NCBI RefSeq assembly: GCF_900964775.1
Contig: NC_041812.1
Span: 17,417,334-17,481,333, forward strand
Source of the DNA: Scleropages formosus
Lineage: Eukaryota; Chordata; Actinopteri; Osteoglossiformes; Osteoglossidae
DNA length: 64,000 nt
Direction: 5' to 3'
The position numbers and the translations under genes were made by a program. This document shows, piece by piece, positions 31,400 through 44,000 of the stretch (the stretch's first letter is position 1; every line of letters starts with the position of its first letter). The notes under the pieces are model-generated. The model did no database searches and was not told the DNA's origin. It was given only the letters and a program-made list of their open reading frames with translations.

Positions 31400-32215
31400 C
31401 TCAATCAGAACAGAAATCGCAGATTTTAAATGAAATGTACACATAATATAACTCCTCGCACAACTTATAATTGTTTTTATTTGTACTAACGATTCAACGT
31501 ACTCCGGTCGCACTACTCACTGTACTGTGTGTGCAGTGCTAATTGGCTTGAGATCAACGCCAGACTCCATTGGTGGGACAAAGGCTTTTTGTTGTCGAAC
31601 ATCATTAGAGACTGTATTTCTGTGTCTCGCCGCCCCTCGTAGGGATTTGAATCGATAAAAACCACCCAGTACGCTTCTTCTACACACAGCGGTTGCCAAA
31701 TCACGCCCATGATAGGTTTTAAGATGTGATGAGCTGTGTCTTTGTCAGGATACCCCATCAGACAGACCCTCCCTGCAATCTCTTCATATATTCAGAAATA
31801 TACAAAAAGGCTTCGATGCTCAAATACGTTTGGTTTTATCAAGACGCAACAGCAGTGATACATTTGTTTGTTGCACGTGATTCACTGTTGCTTTACACCA
31901 ATTACATTTAATTGTCGTAAGATCTTAAATTCTACAACCGTCTGCTGTACTTTGGTTGAAATACATGACTGCACTCATGTATAATTAATGTTAAAAACGG
32001 GATTTATTATTAATGCGTTCTTAACTGCGAGTACTAGCTGAAATAAGTGAATATGAATTACTGGCATAGCGGTAAGGTGCGGCGTATAATTTACTCTGAA
32101 CAGAGCCGTTCTACTGTTTTTGTCGTGTGAAACGTGGGAATATCTTTCAATCCGTGTGCGCATCCGTGACACAACAGATTTTTTTTTTTTTTTTTAATCA
32201 ATTTATGAAAATCGT
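31400..32215. other. klhl36-cotl1 intergenic, unassigned
   Basis: AT-rich DNA with short chance frames and one T tract near 32,178-32,195. No gene or repeat recognised. Confidence 0.45.
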
Positions 32216-32219
32216 GCAG

Positions 32220-32712
32220 ACCGCTAAGGTGGAGCACGTCTGCAGCCGAGTGCATCTCCGCCCGGGGGCCAGAAGGAGGCAGGAAAGGCCAGCGAAACGG
32301 GAGCGGCGGACAGGGGCGGGTTCCGCTTTCCGTCTATGAGCCGCTCGGCTGTCGCGAGGGGGCGAATCCTGCGTGTGGCGGGAGTCCCGTTCCTCTCGCT
32401 TCGTAACCTGATTGACGAACATCAGCACCAACGCCCAGGAGCCGGCTCTAGGAAATGAGTCGAGCGCTGGGGAGGTTCGCATTCTCCGATCGCTGAGCAG
32501 CGCGCGCGCGCACACACACACACACACACTCGCTCTCACGCGACACACTCAGTCTGTGAACGGCACCAGCGCCACCTTTCCTCCTCGCGCCGTGTCGAAC
32601 CGGCTCTGTCTCGCTTCCTTCCCACCGAGCATTTTTCTGCTCATTTCCAATTTCTGCGCCCGTCTCCTCCTCGCACACCTCCCCCCTCACCGGCCGAGCG
32701 CTCGTCTGGAAG
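32220..32712 (+). promoter_or_regulatory. cotl1: cotl1 CpG-island promoter and 5' UTR
   Basis: CpG-dense, GC-rich sequence running up to the cotl1 start codon, with GGGCGGG and GGGGCGAA boxes near 32,310-32,370. It has no TATA box, fitting a broad CpG-island promoter for a widely expressed actin-binding protein. A 30-bp alternating purine-pyrimidine tract, (GC)n(AC)n, lies at 32500-32529. The exact start site is unknown. Confidence 0.55.
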
Positions 32713-33284
32713 ATGGCCACACGAATCGATAAAGAAGCGTGCAGGGAAGCGTACAACCTCGTCAGAGACGACAACTCGGGGATAAACTGGTAAGTGTGTT
32801 TTATGGCCACTTGAACCGCGTCCGCTGCTGATTGTCATGGAATCGCTGGAAGCTGACGCGATGTCGCAACGCACACGACACGGGCGAGGGCTGGGTGGGT
32901 GCGAGAAAAACAGCCCCCGTCGTGTTCGTCCTCGTCCTCTCCGACTCCGTTCATCATCCACCTTATCGGCATTCATTCGTAGCTCATATTTACATATTTC
33001 AATCAGAGCCGCAGCGTCCCAGTCGCAGTAAAATGTGTTACAAACATGTACGCTTGCTTCTCGTCACCATCATGTATGACTTAATTGATTCTCCCCTGTG
33101 GAATTGGCCAAAATGGGGAGTGTATAAAACAGAGGTGTAGAAACAGAACCCGGGGGGTGGAGTCGTGTCCTGTTTAGAGTTGGCTTACAATCGGAAGGTT
33201 CCCGGTTCGAATCCCCGCTCCCGCTGACTGTAGTACCCTGAAAACTGAACTGTTGTAGAAGGACTACTGTGCTGTATAGATTCC

Positions 33285-33326
<42 letters not shown>

Positions 33327-33979
33327 TAACAGTATCAATCGCCTTGGACGAATATCAGTTCAGTAAAGGATGATGATGATGATAATGCGTGTGTTTATCG
33401 CACGATACACATGACCCGCAACAAAGAAAGAGGCAGGAGGGCGGGTCGCAGAGCCGAGAATGCCGCGAGCGGCTCCAACACCCTCCCGCAATATCTACCG
33501 CTGCCTCCGGTCCGCAGGTGGAGACCTGTCAGATATTGTACTCGGTTCAAGTTTAAGTCGCGCGAGACCGGAAGTCGCCGCGTCCTGCGTTCACCAATCA
33601 ACAGGCGCGAAAAATCCGACGCTGAAGAAGGAATTGGATGATTTCTTCGCAACTTCCTTTTGTCGGCGTGAAGATGCAAATCGGGTTGATCGGGAGCGCA
33701 GTTAACGCGTCTAAACCGCGCACGTGGTCTGTCACTGATAGGCGGGCGAAGTGCCCCGATTACATTTGGATTCTTAAAAAATAACATCGTTCTTTGATGT
33801 ATAAGGGCATACACGTCGGAGGGCTCTGTCTCAGTTCATACATAAAAAGGAGAAGGGTGATTTTTAAAAAAATACACAAATTAAAAACTTATTGCAGATC
33901 ATACCGCTGAGCCTGCAGTCGACACAGGGAGGGGTGACAGTTGTAGTGTATGAGTTTAATTTTAATGTGATCCTGAAAT

Positions 33980-34040
<61 letters not shown>

Positions 34041-34537
34041 CAATAACAGTTATATAGTGTGTAAAGTATTGTTGCGCAGTATGATTTTATAAAATTAAAT
34101 GTTTAGAACAAGTGTTCGGGATTCGATTTCTGATGAAAACTGGACGTGTTGGTGATCAGATTTGTACTGCCATTTTAACACAATGTCAGTGTAGCAGCTT
34201 GGTTAAGTTGGAACACAGGTTATGCGTCATAACTGCCCCTCTATAAATATAGATATACACATAAACACACACAGGCACCCACTGACCAACATGATGTTCT
34301 TTGCCTTTGTTACAAAGACTGTCAATGACATGCATTTTTCCTCCTTCCTTATTTGTGTGTGTGTGTGCATATAATTTACATGTATTGATTAGGGTTCGAG
34401 TCCCGCTTGGGGTGCCTTGCGATGGACTGGCGTCCCATCCTGGGTGTGTCCCCTCCCCCTCCAGCCTTACGCCCTGTGTGTTGCTGGGTTAGGCTCCGGC
34501 TCACTGCGACCCCACTTGGGACAAGCAGATTCAGACA

Positions 34538-34572
<35 letters not shown>

Positions 34573-37500
34573 ATTTATTCACTCATGCTTTATAACTTGT
34601 ATTGTGTGGTTTAAGGGTTTCCTTCAAGTATGACGGCTCTATGATTGTTCCTGGGGGCCATGGGGCAGATTACGAAGAGTTTAAGAGCCAGTGCGCAGGT
34701 AATATCCCTCTCCTTCTCTCAGATACTCTGTCATAGCTTTGTGCCTGTAAATAAATGTAGAAAGAGACTTTCTTGTGCCCTGTGGCCCTGCAACAATCTG
34801 AGGGTTCTCTCCATGTCTTAAGGTGCTGGAAGGGTAGCATTCCAGTAGAGGAATTTTAATCATAAATCATTAAATCCAGATTTATAATATCCCTTCTACA
34901 TCAGTGTGTTGCCGGGTGAGGTGTGGCATGTCGTAAATACTTAGACATAATGTGTATGTAAAATTTGCCCTCTTATTAGTCATATTATCTCTACACAATT
35001 GCTGGCTTTTCAATGAGTCACAATACAGCTATTTCCTTTGTAGAAACCACATATTTGCTCCCCAGGGCTACATACAGTTGAAGTGTACACATTTGTTTAG
35101 CGTATTTCTTGTATAACACTCTGGCCTAGATTTACCCTGCTCAGTGTACACTCACCATGCCCAAAACTGAACATAGTACGGTGTTCCTCATTTGCATGAG
35201 TTAGTGTTAATGCTGCTATGTAATGAGTGCACCAGCACCCTTCTCATGCCACAGATCGGCTTTGGCATTTGACGTCACGAGTCATCTAGCTTTCTACTGC
35301 TGCCTTGCTTTTTGTGTGTTTGTATGTCTGAACATGCATATTGTTTAATTGATTTAATGAGATTTTTCCCCCCCCCCCCTTTTCCGAGTTTGCCTTCACA
35401 AACCCAGGAGTGTATTAATAATGACTTTTCAGGGATTTGAAATGTTATGGTGTGTCCCCTTTGCGTTGCACCATCATTAGATTAGGACACTTCTTGGCAC
35501 CGTGGTTGCACTGTCAGCATTAAACCTAGCTGACTGAAACAAAAAGAAGAGCTGAGGGTAGGAAGCATTTCGGTGAAGCACAATTGAGGAAGGAAACTGT
35601 GTCCAGCTGAGAAGGTGAAGGGTGGAGTGTGTACTAAGCTAGGGGCCGGCAGCAAAGAAGGCTTGGCTCTCCGTATGGTCAGGTGACGCTTCCGCATTCT
35701 TCAGGAGAGAGACGGTGGCTCGGCTGGTGGTTGAGAAGCATGCGAGTTGGAGGTGGAACTAGGTTTAATGTTTGAAGTCTTTGGCGCATACCATAGATTA
35801 ATATTAGACAGAAATTCCACGTTTGGAGTTGTTCGGGTAGCTCTGCTGGGAAAGGTCATATCTGTTTCCTAGATCTTCACAGAATCTTGAAGAAGAGGGC
35901 ATGGAAGAGCGCTGACTGTAGCAGAGTGCAGAACGGGGATCGCTGAGGCTCGTGAAGGAAGGAGGCCTGTTATGTACCATATTTACATGTGGTCTTCATC
36001 ATTTCTTTTAGACTTTTAACAAATGCATATCTGCTGGAGGAAAAATACAAAAGAAAAAATATATTTATATATATATATTTAACTAATCTCTGTGGTTATC
36101 GTTGGTATTTTGCAGTGTTAAATCAAGACCCAAGTTAATGAAGTTAAACTGTAGCAAGAAAACTTGCAGCCTTTTAGGGAGCAGCAATAATTTAAAGAAC
36201 AAAAGCATTAAACATGTTCTGTTCACAAACTGGTACTTGTCACTGATAAGTGTCCTGCACTTTTTGTGTTTAATTGGTCAACCATATGCGGCACACCTTC
36301 ACCAGGGAAACCAGATACTGTTTTCCAAGGAAATTTACAGACAAACCATTTCCTTTCAGGTTACTCACATATACACTGGCTCCAAAAAGAATATGAACTA
36401 TTGATGAAGGAACAAGAATTTAATTTAAAATGTCTAGACTAAAAGTACAGAAAAAAATGAAATGCGGTTCCTTGTTTTGTGTGTCTACTTTTAGCTTTGG
36501 ATATATTGAGAAAGTTTGTGGCACTTTTCACAAGCTGTCACATTTACTATGGTAGCAATGGTATTGGGTGCAGAAGCTCCATTATTGGCAGAACTGCCTG
36601 ATGTTTACTCATGGGAAATCCCATCTGAGAAGCTGCTGTTGTACCCTTGAGGAGAAATCTCTTTAAAATTGCTACACCGAACATTGATAATTATGAACAG
36701 ATTGAAGACCGTTAGCTTTTCTGGTTGATTTTTACAAAACAATCCATGCAGAAGTAGATTGGGTTAGTACTGATAGCATAAGACTTTCAATGTGTTTATT
36801 CACCCTGCCTGTCATGTTAACAAAGAAACCATGAGAAATTTCGACGAAATTGAACGTGTTGAAACTTTTCAGCCAAGTTTTTCCGTTGCAATAATTTCTA
36901 TACATGTTTATGTCCTGATTTATTTTTAATGTTTAGATGGTCACCTTTATTTTGTAGCATTTGACAGACATTCTGTTCAGCTCATGCTGAACTGTGCGAA
37001 GGAAGCTGGACACGTGAAGGGATTTAAAAAGTGGCTTGCCTGTGTGATTATAAGTGAGAGTGAGAGCTGGAGGCTTGCACAGACTGTTACAATAATACTT
37101 TTATAAACATTTATGTATACATAGAGACATAATGTGGGCATTAATAAGTGATAAATGAACTGCTGTTGTAAAATTTCACCAGTTGTCCAATAGATGATAA
37201 GGACTGAATGAGGGGATATTCAAACCCTCATCACCCATGGCAAAAGCACAGACCTGAGCCATGGGACCCCTGGGTAAAGGCCCGTTGATGAGTCTTGTGG
37301 GATTGCGACGTATTGGTAATGTGGTTAAGGTTGCTGCCCATGGTGAAGGGTCTGCAGTTCAATTCTTGCCATGTTGCTTCTTCTTTGAGACGCTACAGTA
37401 TTTTGGATCAGTTCTTTATGGGATGATGATTTTCATCTATGATTATTAATTGGGATGCATCGAGAATCTGAGGTGAGATTGACGGCTTCTGTGTAGCATA

Positions 37501-38736
37501 GAATGAGAGCCAATTTATGAACCTGAGGTATAAAAATACTTTTTCGACATGTTTGCGTTATATGCGTGTAGGAATGAATGGAGTAAGTTTGATTGTGTGA
37601 ATGAGGGACGATATTTGTCTGAAGGGCTGAACATTTGTTCCGTCTCTTTGATTGGGAGCATTGACCTAAATACCTTCTCTTGTCTTTCCTCTCACTCATT
37701 TTCCTTCCATTTTAATCTGGGTGCGGAGCCAAGGCCAGTCGACTATGTAGCAGTAATGATTTGTTGGTCCCTCCCATCCCCCTCCCCTGCCCCTCAGCTT
37801 AACAGCAGCTCCTTAACATGTGTCTCCCGCAGTCATCGCTGTGCTATTGCTGGCTGTCCTGCATCGCTCAGCCTCTCCTCACATCCTGCTTCTCCTCACA
37901 GATGACGTGCGCCTCTTCGGCTTCGTGCGATTCACAACCGGCGACGCCATGAGCAAGCGCGTCAAATTCGCGCTCATCACCTGGATCGGTGAGAACGTGA
38001 GCGGCCTGCAGCGGGCCAAGATCAGCACTGATAAAACAACGGTGAAGGAGGTCGTACAGGTGAGTTCTTCAGAAACGCTCATGTTTTGTCTGGCCTGTTG
38101 TAGACATCAGTGAGCAACACACGTTTGTGCATCGCTCATGCTCTCCCTTTTCTCTGTTTGCACAGTCACACAAGTGAGAGTTGTTATGCTCTTCTGTGAT
38201 CCCTATTCCCCATTGTGCACAAACCCTTGTGACGCTATAAACGTGAGGAAGAGCCATGGCATTTATCTGCACATTAGTCTTGTCACATGTCTTGTAAATA
38301 ACAGCTGCATGTCTCACATTCATCTGCAGTGTGAAACCATTATCTGTACATGGCTAAGTGTGAGTCGGAGAGACGGAAAAATAGCACAGATTATGCCACC
38401 TTCTAATATTATCAAGTTTGTCTGTTTTATTGGTGTTTGCTAAAACACACACACACCTGAATTGCTTGTAAACATATGTAACGGCTGAGGAGCAGTTGGA
38501 CAACTGTGGTTGGTGTCTCGTAATCCCTTGCAGTAGATTTTATTTGCACAGTCATTCATCTCTGCTTTCCTACTGTGTCAACTACACACGCTCTCCCTAC
38601 CTTAAGCCACGTGCTGAGAATTTAAAGGTGTGACTGTTTACCTGGAATTGCTGCCGTTTTGATAATATGGTTTTGAAGAGTTTCCTAACCCACAAGGATT
38701 TCTGATCAAAAATGCTGCTCTCGTGCTAATGTCCTA

Positions 38737-38773
<37 letters not shown>

Positions 38774-39230
38774 TGCGCGCGCTGATTTTGTCACCAGTTT
38801 ATAGGTGACTTGTTTGCTTGTAGTGAAAAATTAAATGATCATTGTGATAAATGTGAACTATTTACACAATAACAGGCTGTAAATTTCATTGTACACCATC
38901 TATGTGTCTTTCAGTATACTTTGCATTTATTATAAATCAGATTAAAATGATTAAATCTTTTCTTTGTATTTTGAAAGATGGGTGCAGCCAGGCCGATCAG
39001 TACGGTGATCGGTGTCATGGATAGACAGACAATAGATCAGGACAGGGCACACACGTTTGTAGACTCTCCCTCTGACGCACATCCTTACGCAGCTGTTTGT
39101 TTCTCTGTCTCCCATACAGAACTTTGCCAAGGAGTTCATGGTCAGTGATCTACGTGAGCTGGAGGAAGAATACATCCTCTCTGAGCTGAAAAAGGCAGGA
39201 GGGGCCAACTATGATGCTCAGACAGAGTAG
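32713..39230 (+). CDS. cotl1: Coactosin-like F-actin-binding protein 1
   Basis: Small cytosolic ADF-homology protein that binds F-actin and, in mammals, 5-lipoxygenase. Exons: 32713-32789, 34616-34698, 37902-38059, 39120-39230; 429 nt, 142 aa, the human length. The sequence is close to human: start MATRIDKEACREAYNL, core FVRFTTGDAMSKR, ITWIGENVSGLQRAK, end KKAGGANYDAQTE. Lys75, needed for F-actin binding, and Lys131, linked to 5-lipoxygenase binding in the mammalian protein, are both present. Phases agree across all three GT-AG introns, of 1.8, 3.2 and 1.1 kb. The first intron carries two SINEs, a T36 tract and an (AT)n microsatellite. Divergent partner of klhl36. Confidence 0.97.
33160..33370 (+). 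mobile_element. SINE family D in cotl1 intron 1, split by a T tract
   Basis: tRNA-like head with GGTTCCCGGTTCGAATCCCC and a decayed tail (CAGTATCAATCGCCTTGGA). A run of 36 thymines at 33286-33321 sits between head and tail, longer than in other family D copies. Confidence 0.6.
33982..34037. repeat. (AT)n microsatellite, about 55 bp
   Basis: Uninterrupted alternating A/T run in cotl1 intron 1. Such tracts are length-variable and can extrude a cruciform. Confidence 0.95.
34391..34570 (+). mobile_element. SINE family A, 5'-truncated, cotl1 intron 1
   Basis: Begins inside the head at the B-box (GGGTTCGAGTCCCGC), then continues through the body to GGGACAAGCAGATTCAGA and a (TG)n tail ending at 34,570. 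It lies about 45 bp upstream of cotl1 exon 2 (34616), so its TG tail sits within the branch-point/acceptor neighbourhood. Confidence 0.85.
34700..37250. other. cotl1 intron 2, mostly unassigned
   Basis: About 3.2 kb between 34699 and 37901. AT-rich with a C tract near 35,369-35,379 and no coding evidence. Regulatory content cannot be judged from sequence alone. Confidence 0.45.
37290..37445 (+). mobile_element. SINE family D, diverged, cotl1 intron 2
   Basis: Degenerate tRNA-like head (GTGGTTAAGGTTGCTGCCCA, then GGGTCTGCAGTTCAATTC) followed by a decayed D-type body. No target-site duplication found. Confidence 0.45.
38737..38782. repeat. Alternating purine-pyrimidine tract, (GT)n(GC)n
   Basis: 46 bp of unbroken purine-pyrimidine alternation: about 12 GT units, then GC units with one internal CATG. 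It is a strong Z-DNA-type sequence in cotl1 intron 3. Confidence 0.9.
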
Positions 39231-39922
39231 CGTAGGTTATAATAGGGTAGGCTAGAGCAGGCTGGGGCAGAACAACTTGCTGTGATCATAGCCTGAACTA
39301 GGTTTGATATGTGGGCGGGTCACACCCTGTCTCTAAGAAAACCATTCAATTTACATGCACAATCTCCCCCTCCCCCAGTCCCCTCTCCAGCCCAACATCT
39401 GCAGCCCATCATCTCAAACTCATTCATGCTGCAGCTGAATTTCCAATATGCCTTTGATCATGACCCTGTTTTTACACTATGATCATAACAGGATCGACAA
39501 CATCATTTATTTTATTCTGACTCCACAACGTCAGCTTGCTCTTTTGCTCTTCCTGTCAGGCTCATACTGTGAAAACATACCGCTGGTCAGTGGAGAAATT
39601 TACAGTCCTGCCATCATACATCGGAGGTACCTCCATGCCACTCATTTCCCTACTTTAAATTCTTAGTGCATCAATCTCCTGTGGAGATAAGGGCATTGTG
39701 GGAGAAATGGCTGGCATCCATGTAGGGGGCAGGAATGAAATATCTTCCACATGGACCGTCCGCCCTGTATTCTTTTTACCTTCCTGCTTGCTGGCCTGTT
39801 TTTGGCCAGACTGTGGTAAGGTCCCAGTACTGTGCTCCAAAGGCAGCTGTGACTATAGTGTAACTTTTTTTTCACCCATTCATTCAAATTAAAATACAAA
39901 CAGAACTTTTTTTAAATGTGCT

Positions 39923-39954
<32 letters not shown>

Positions 39955-41000
39955 TTAAAACTCAGTCTGGGAGTTTTTTTTTTTTTTTTTTTTTTTTGTA
40001 TTTAGGAACTGGAAAGAGATGGTCATGGCAAAATGAGCACCATTTATCACAGATAAATCATTTCAGAATAAATTTTTTCCAAGCTTTTGTTTCTGTGTCT
40101 GTTGTGTTTTGGAGAAGAAAAAAATGCTTTGTTCATAATCATTATGTGGTTATTTACAATAATATGACATCTTCATGTTGGTATCCTCCGCTGTGCTGCA
40201 ACACAAGATGGAATAGCAGTGGTAATTTGTGGACAAAGTGGGGTTCTGGGTGGGGCTGGAATACTCTTGGCCCCAGGGGGGAGGGCTGGGGCCAGTGCAG
40301 TGCCCCATCTCTAGTCTGAGCACATACGACAACTGTCATGGGGGCCTGAAGGAAGTCCCTCTGTTGCCACGGTTACTATCAGCCAATCACAGACATCGGC
40401 TTTAGCTGCATTAGTCCAAAGCTTGTCAATAACGGTTCCCCCTCCCTTCCTACAGCGTTGAGTTCAACAGATGTAAACTTGACTGCTTAATTACTTAATC
40501 TATAAGCTGCTTGCCATCTGCTTTTTTGACACGGAGAGATGGAGAAGTCTAGGAAGCAGAAGCAAGTTCAATTGCGTGTACTTTCAATATTAGTCTTTGT
40601 CTCCACACTGTTTAGATTTTAGTATGTATACACAAAATTGTAAGATGAAGTATTTTATTAATTGACCAGTTAAAACATGAGCACAGCAACATGCACTAGA
40701 AAACCAATTAAATATGTCCCAGAACACCTAAATGACAAACTAATGTTTTTGTCTTTTCATATCTTAAATACATCTGAGACACACACACGAGAATAAAAAC
40801 AATAGCAATAAACCCAGCAATTGTGGAAAGAATCTTAACTTTACTATATACTTTTCTAACTGCAGAGCAGAAGCAATATTGAGCGCTGACAAGATCACTC
40901 TGTTTCAATGTAACACTATGTACCTCAATGAGTTAAATTGGTACATGAAGCTCATACTGGAGGAGAATTGTGGTATGAGTAAGGCTTTGCAATAAATTAC
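39231..41000 (+). other. cotl1: cotl1 3' UTR (predicted)
   Basis: Follows the cotl1 stop codon. Contains long T tracts at about 39,920-39,996 and AATAAA signals at about 40,066 and at 40991-40996. A 3' UTR of 0.8 or 1.8 kb would fit. No other gene signal is present. Confidence 0.35.
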
Positions 41001-44000
41001 CTTCATATAGTTATCAAACCACTGATGGAATTAGATTTACATCCCAATCAAATTGGAGCTACTGAAGTAAAGTGCAGAAAGCTTTATTTTTCTGTTGCAT
41101 TTCTCCATTTCAGTTTGAACAAATTACTTTGTAATCTGTGTTTTGCACAGGTAATGTCATGTGAGCTGATCTATTATTCTGAAACTTTGGTAATATTTTT
41201 AACTAAACTAAAACTGAAATCTATCTAGTCAAAGTGTTTCTCATTACATACATGTGTTTGTGGAAAAAGCTAGAAAGCAGAACAAGTACTTTTCTTATAT
41301 CCTCTATCAATATAATTAATGCGCTATTAAATCGTTTACGTATAAATCTTGCTCAGACAAAGGACATTCATCTTCTATAGAAATCTTGGCGAAAACTAAG
41401 CAAACAAGGTTCGTGGGTTCACAGAGATGCTTTGGTCGGTGTTGTCCCACTGTGTTTCTCTGTAGTCATGTTTAAGAATAAACCATAAAGGACGGGGAAG
41501 AAGAAAGGTGTTCCCAGCTGTCTCGGGGGAACAGATTAGATAAATTACTTCTGAGGTTAATTAGGAGACTAAATACTGTGGCAAATTGCTGTTGACAGAC
41601 ATTCAAATCATGCACGAACCTTTTACGCAACAAGAGTATGGCTTCAATGCAGCGTCTCTGTAATGAGCAAAACAGAGGTCTTCCCACTGTTAGGTGAGGT
41701 ACAGCTGGATGAGCAATCTCACACATAGCAATCAAAGAGCTTATTTGCAAATCGTCTTCTCAGCGTGCATGTCTGGACGCCTCCCAAGTGCTACAACCAG
41801 ATGTCAGCGTCAGTGCTACAGCAGTCATACTTGGATACAGTTTCAGAACATTACAAGCACTTTTCTCCAGTCTCTGTGATGGGGTGGTATTTGTTGTGGT
41901 GTCACTAAGGGTTTGGGTGCTTTGAAGAGCAACTCTCTTAACTCATCCTACATTCTATAACTTCTTCGGGTCTGGTAATATCACTCCATTTCTTGGTGGT
42001 TTACCCAAAAGTGGGGCTTGTTGAGTGATGCTAGATCGCAGATTTTGAAAATTGTTTCTGAGTTTTGGGGAGTTGCTCAAACAAGGGGCAACGTTGCACT
42101 GGTGGGCCGGGAAAGAGACTAGAAGGTACGGGCAGTTGGCAGAGAAGGGATGGGATTCAGGAGGCTGGGAGTTGAGGGGAGGTGGGTTGGAGGGCTTGGC
42201 AAGATAGGAGCGACACTGGGGGAGGGGTGAAAGTGGGGCAAGTGAGCAGGGGGCCCTTTCAATGAATGTGAATGGGGCTGTGAATGGGAATGGGTGGCCC
42301 GCCTCTCAATGCCTCTGTGTGCCACTTCTGAGCTGGCACAGAGCTGCAATTGTTGGGAGGTAACGTGTTGCACTCCAGGAAGGACCACACGGATATTCCC
42401 GCATCCATTCATAATACTATGGACCCACCAGTCTGTACATCTGTCCAAAGTTCAAAAATTGAAGCAGTGTCCACAGTGCTTTAATGTGTAAATGAGGCAG
42501 AGCTCAATGGGGTGTTGATCCAGGAGACAAAGGTCACATATTGGCCACAACTGACTTTGGTTCATTCCACACTGTTCTGTATGACTGCACGTCCTTCTTT
42601 ATTACGCCTGTTTCTGTCTGTATGAGTACGATTCATTCCTATTCCCCATGTGTACCTATATTTTAATGTCTTTTCATTCAAGTGTGAATTACATGTCGCC
42701 TGATACATTTTTTTTGCACCACTCATTCATTCCATACCTAAGTATGTATGTGATTTATTGACAGCATATCAATATGAGCAGGATTACAAAAATGTGGTTT
42801 TAAACTGTTTGTAATAAGAATATTTAGTATTATACACACTTGCTCAGCATTAGGGTTAGGACTGAGAGTTCCTTTTGTTACACATCACAGGTCGCTCAGT
42901 GTAGGAGAAGCTGCGCTATTCAATTTTCACTGCTTCCAACTTGCATAATGTACTGGAGATGTCTTAATGATCCATCAGAGGTTATGTGGCTGGATGCAGC
43001 CATGCAACGGCCAACCAAGCCAATGGCACACACCCTGAGGGCTATATCTAAATTCACCGCCAAATTTTAAGAGTTCCAAATAAAATCTGCTGATAACGAG
43101 CATTTTACTAGTTTGATTAAATGAGTTGGTCGGATGGAATCCATGACAGGCAACAGATGCTATAGTAAAAAAATTAAAAAAAATCCCTGAAAGTTTATAA
43201 TATAGAAAGTGAAACATTGTTCAGGACTTTAATCCTCTAAAGTACATTGAAAAGCAGAAATACCTTCTTCACTTCCTGGTCCAAAGGTCACGGATCTTGT
43301 GAATAATCGCTAAAGGGGAAAGCTGAGTCTTCACTTCTGAACTGCGTTCTCAGTGCTGAAAAAGACTATCTTATGACTGGGCAAAAATTCACAGCAGCTT
43401 GTGCTGCCATAAATCATAGGAAAGTTGTCTTGTTTACATGACATGAATTATCCCCCTTTTTTACGGAAAAGGACAGGGTACATTGTCTCTGTTTCTCTCG
43501 CAGTATCCCTTCTCTGTCTGCTAAATGATCTCTGACAATAAATTGCAAGATTTCCACGGGCTCTCATGTACGGATCAATGAGTACAGTCAAATATTTATT
43601 AGCTTCTTGTATTTGTATGCAGCATGAATTAATGAAGTGAAAAACACAATGAGACATCCTAAGCGGAAGTAAGTAGACAAAGGTCAGCTATTTCTCCACA
43701 TCTAAATTGTGGTCATGGTTTTAAATGACATTTAATAGGATTCTAAATCACTTATGTGCCACCCTTATAATGGCATTCATAGGTTTTTTCCTCAATCCCA
43801 TCAATAATGCACTTTGTCAGCAATCACGGCTTCCTACAACGAACATATATAGTATCTCCTATGCACAGCAATCTCCAGCACAAAACGATGCTTAATGCCC
43901 TCACATATGTAATTTCTGTATATTTAATACAGTTGTGTCTTTCTGTAAAATAAATTCAGCGCTAGAAAATATAAAATGATCAGTGTACAACAAATAAAGA

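Noticed and set aside
32448-32810. 120-codon minus-strand frame across cotl1 exon 1
   Set aside because: Antisense shadow in a CpG island; no domain and the opposite strand has proven coding sequence.
33982-34037. Functional replication origin or AT-hook site
   Set aside because: A plain (AT)n microsatellite explains it; no supporting elements were seen.
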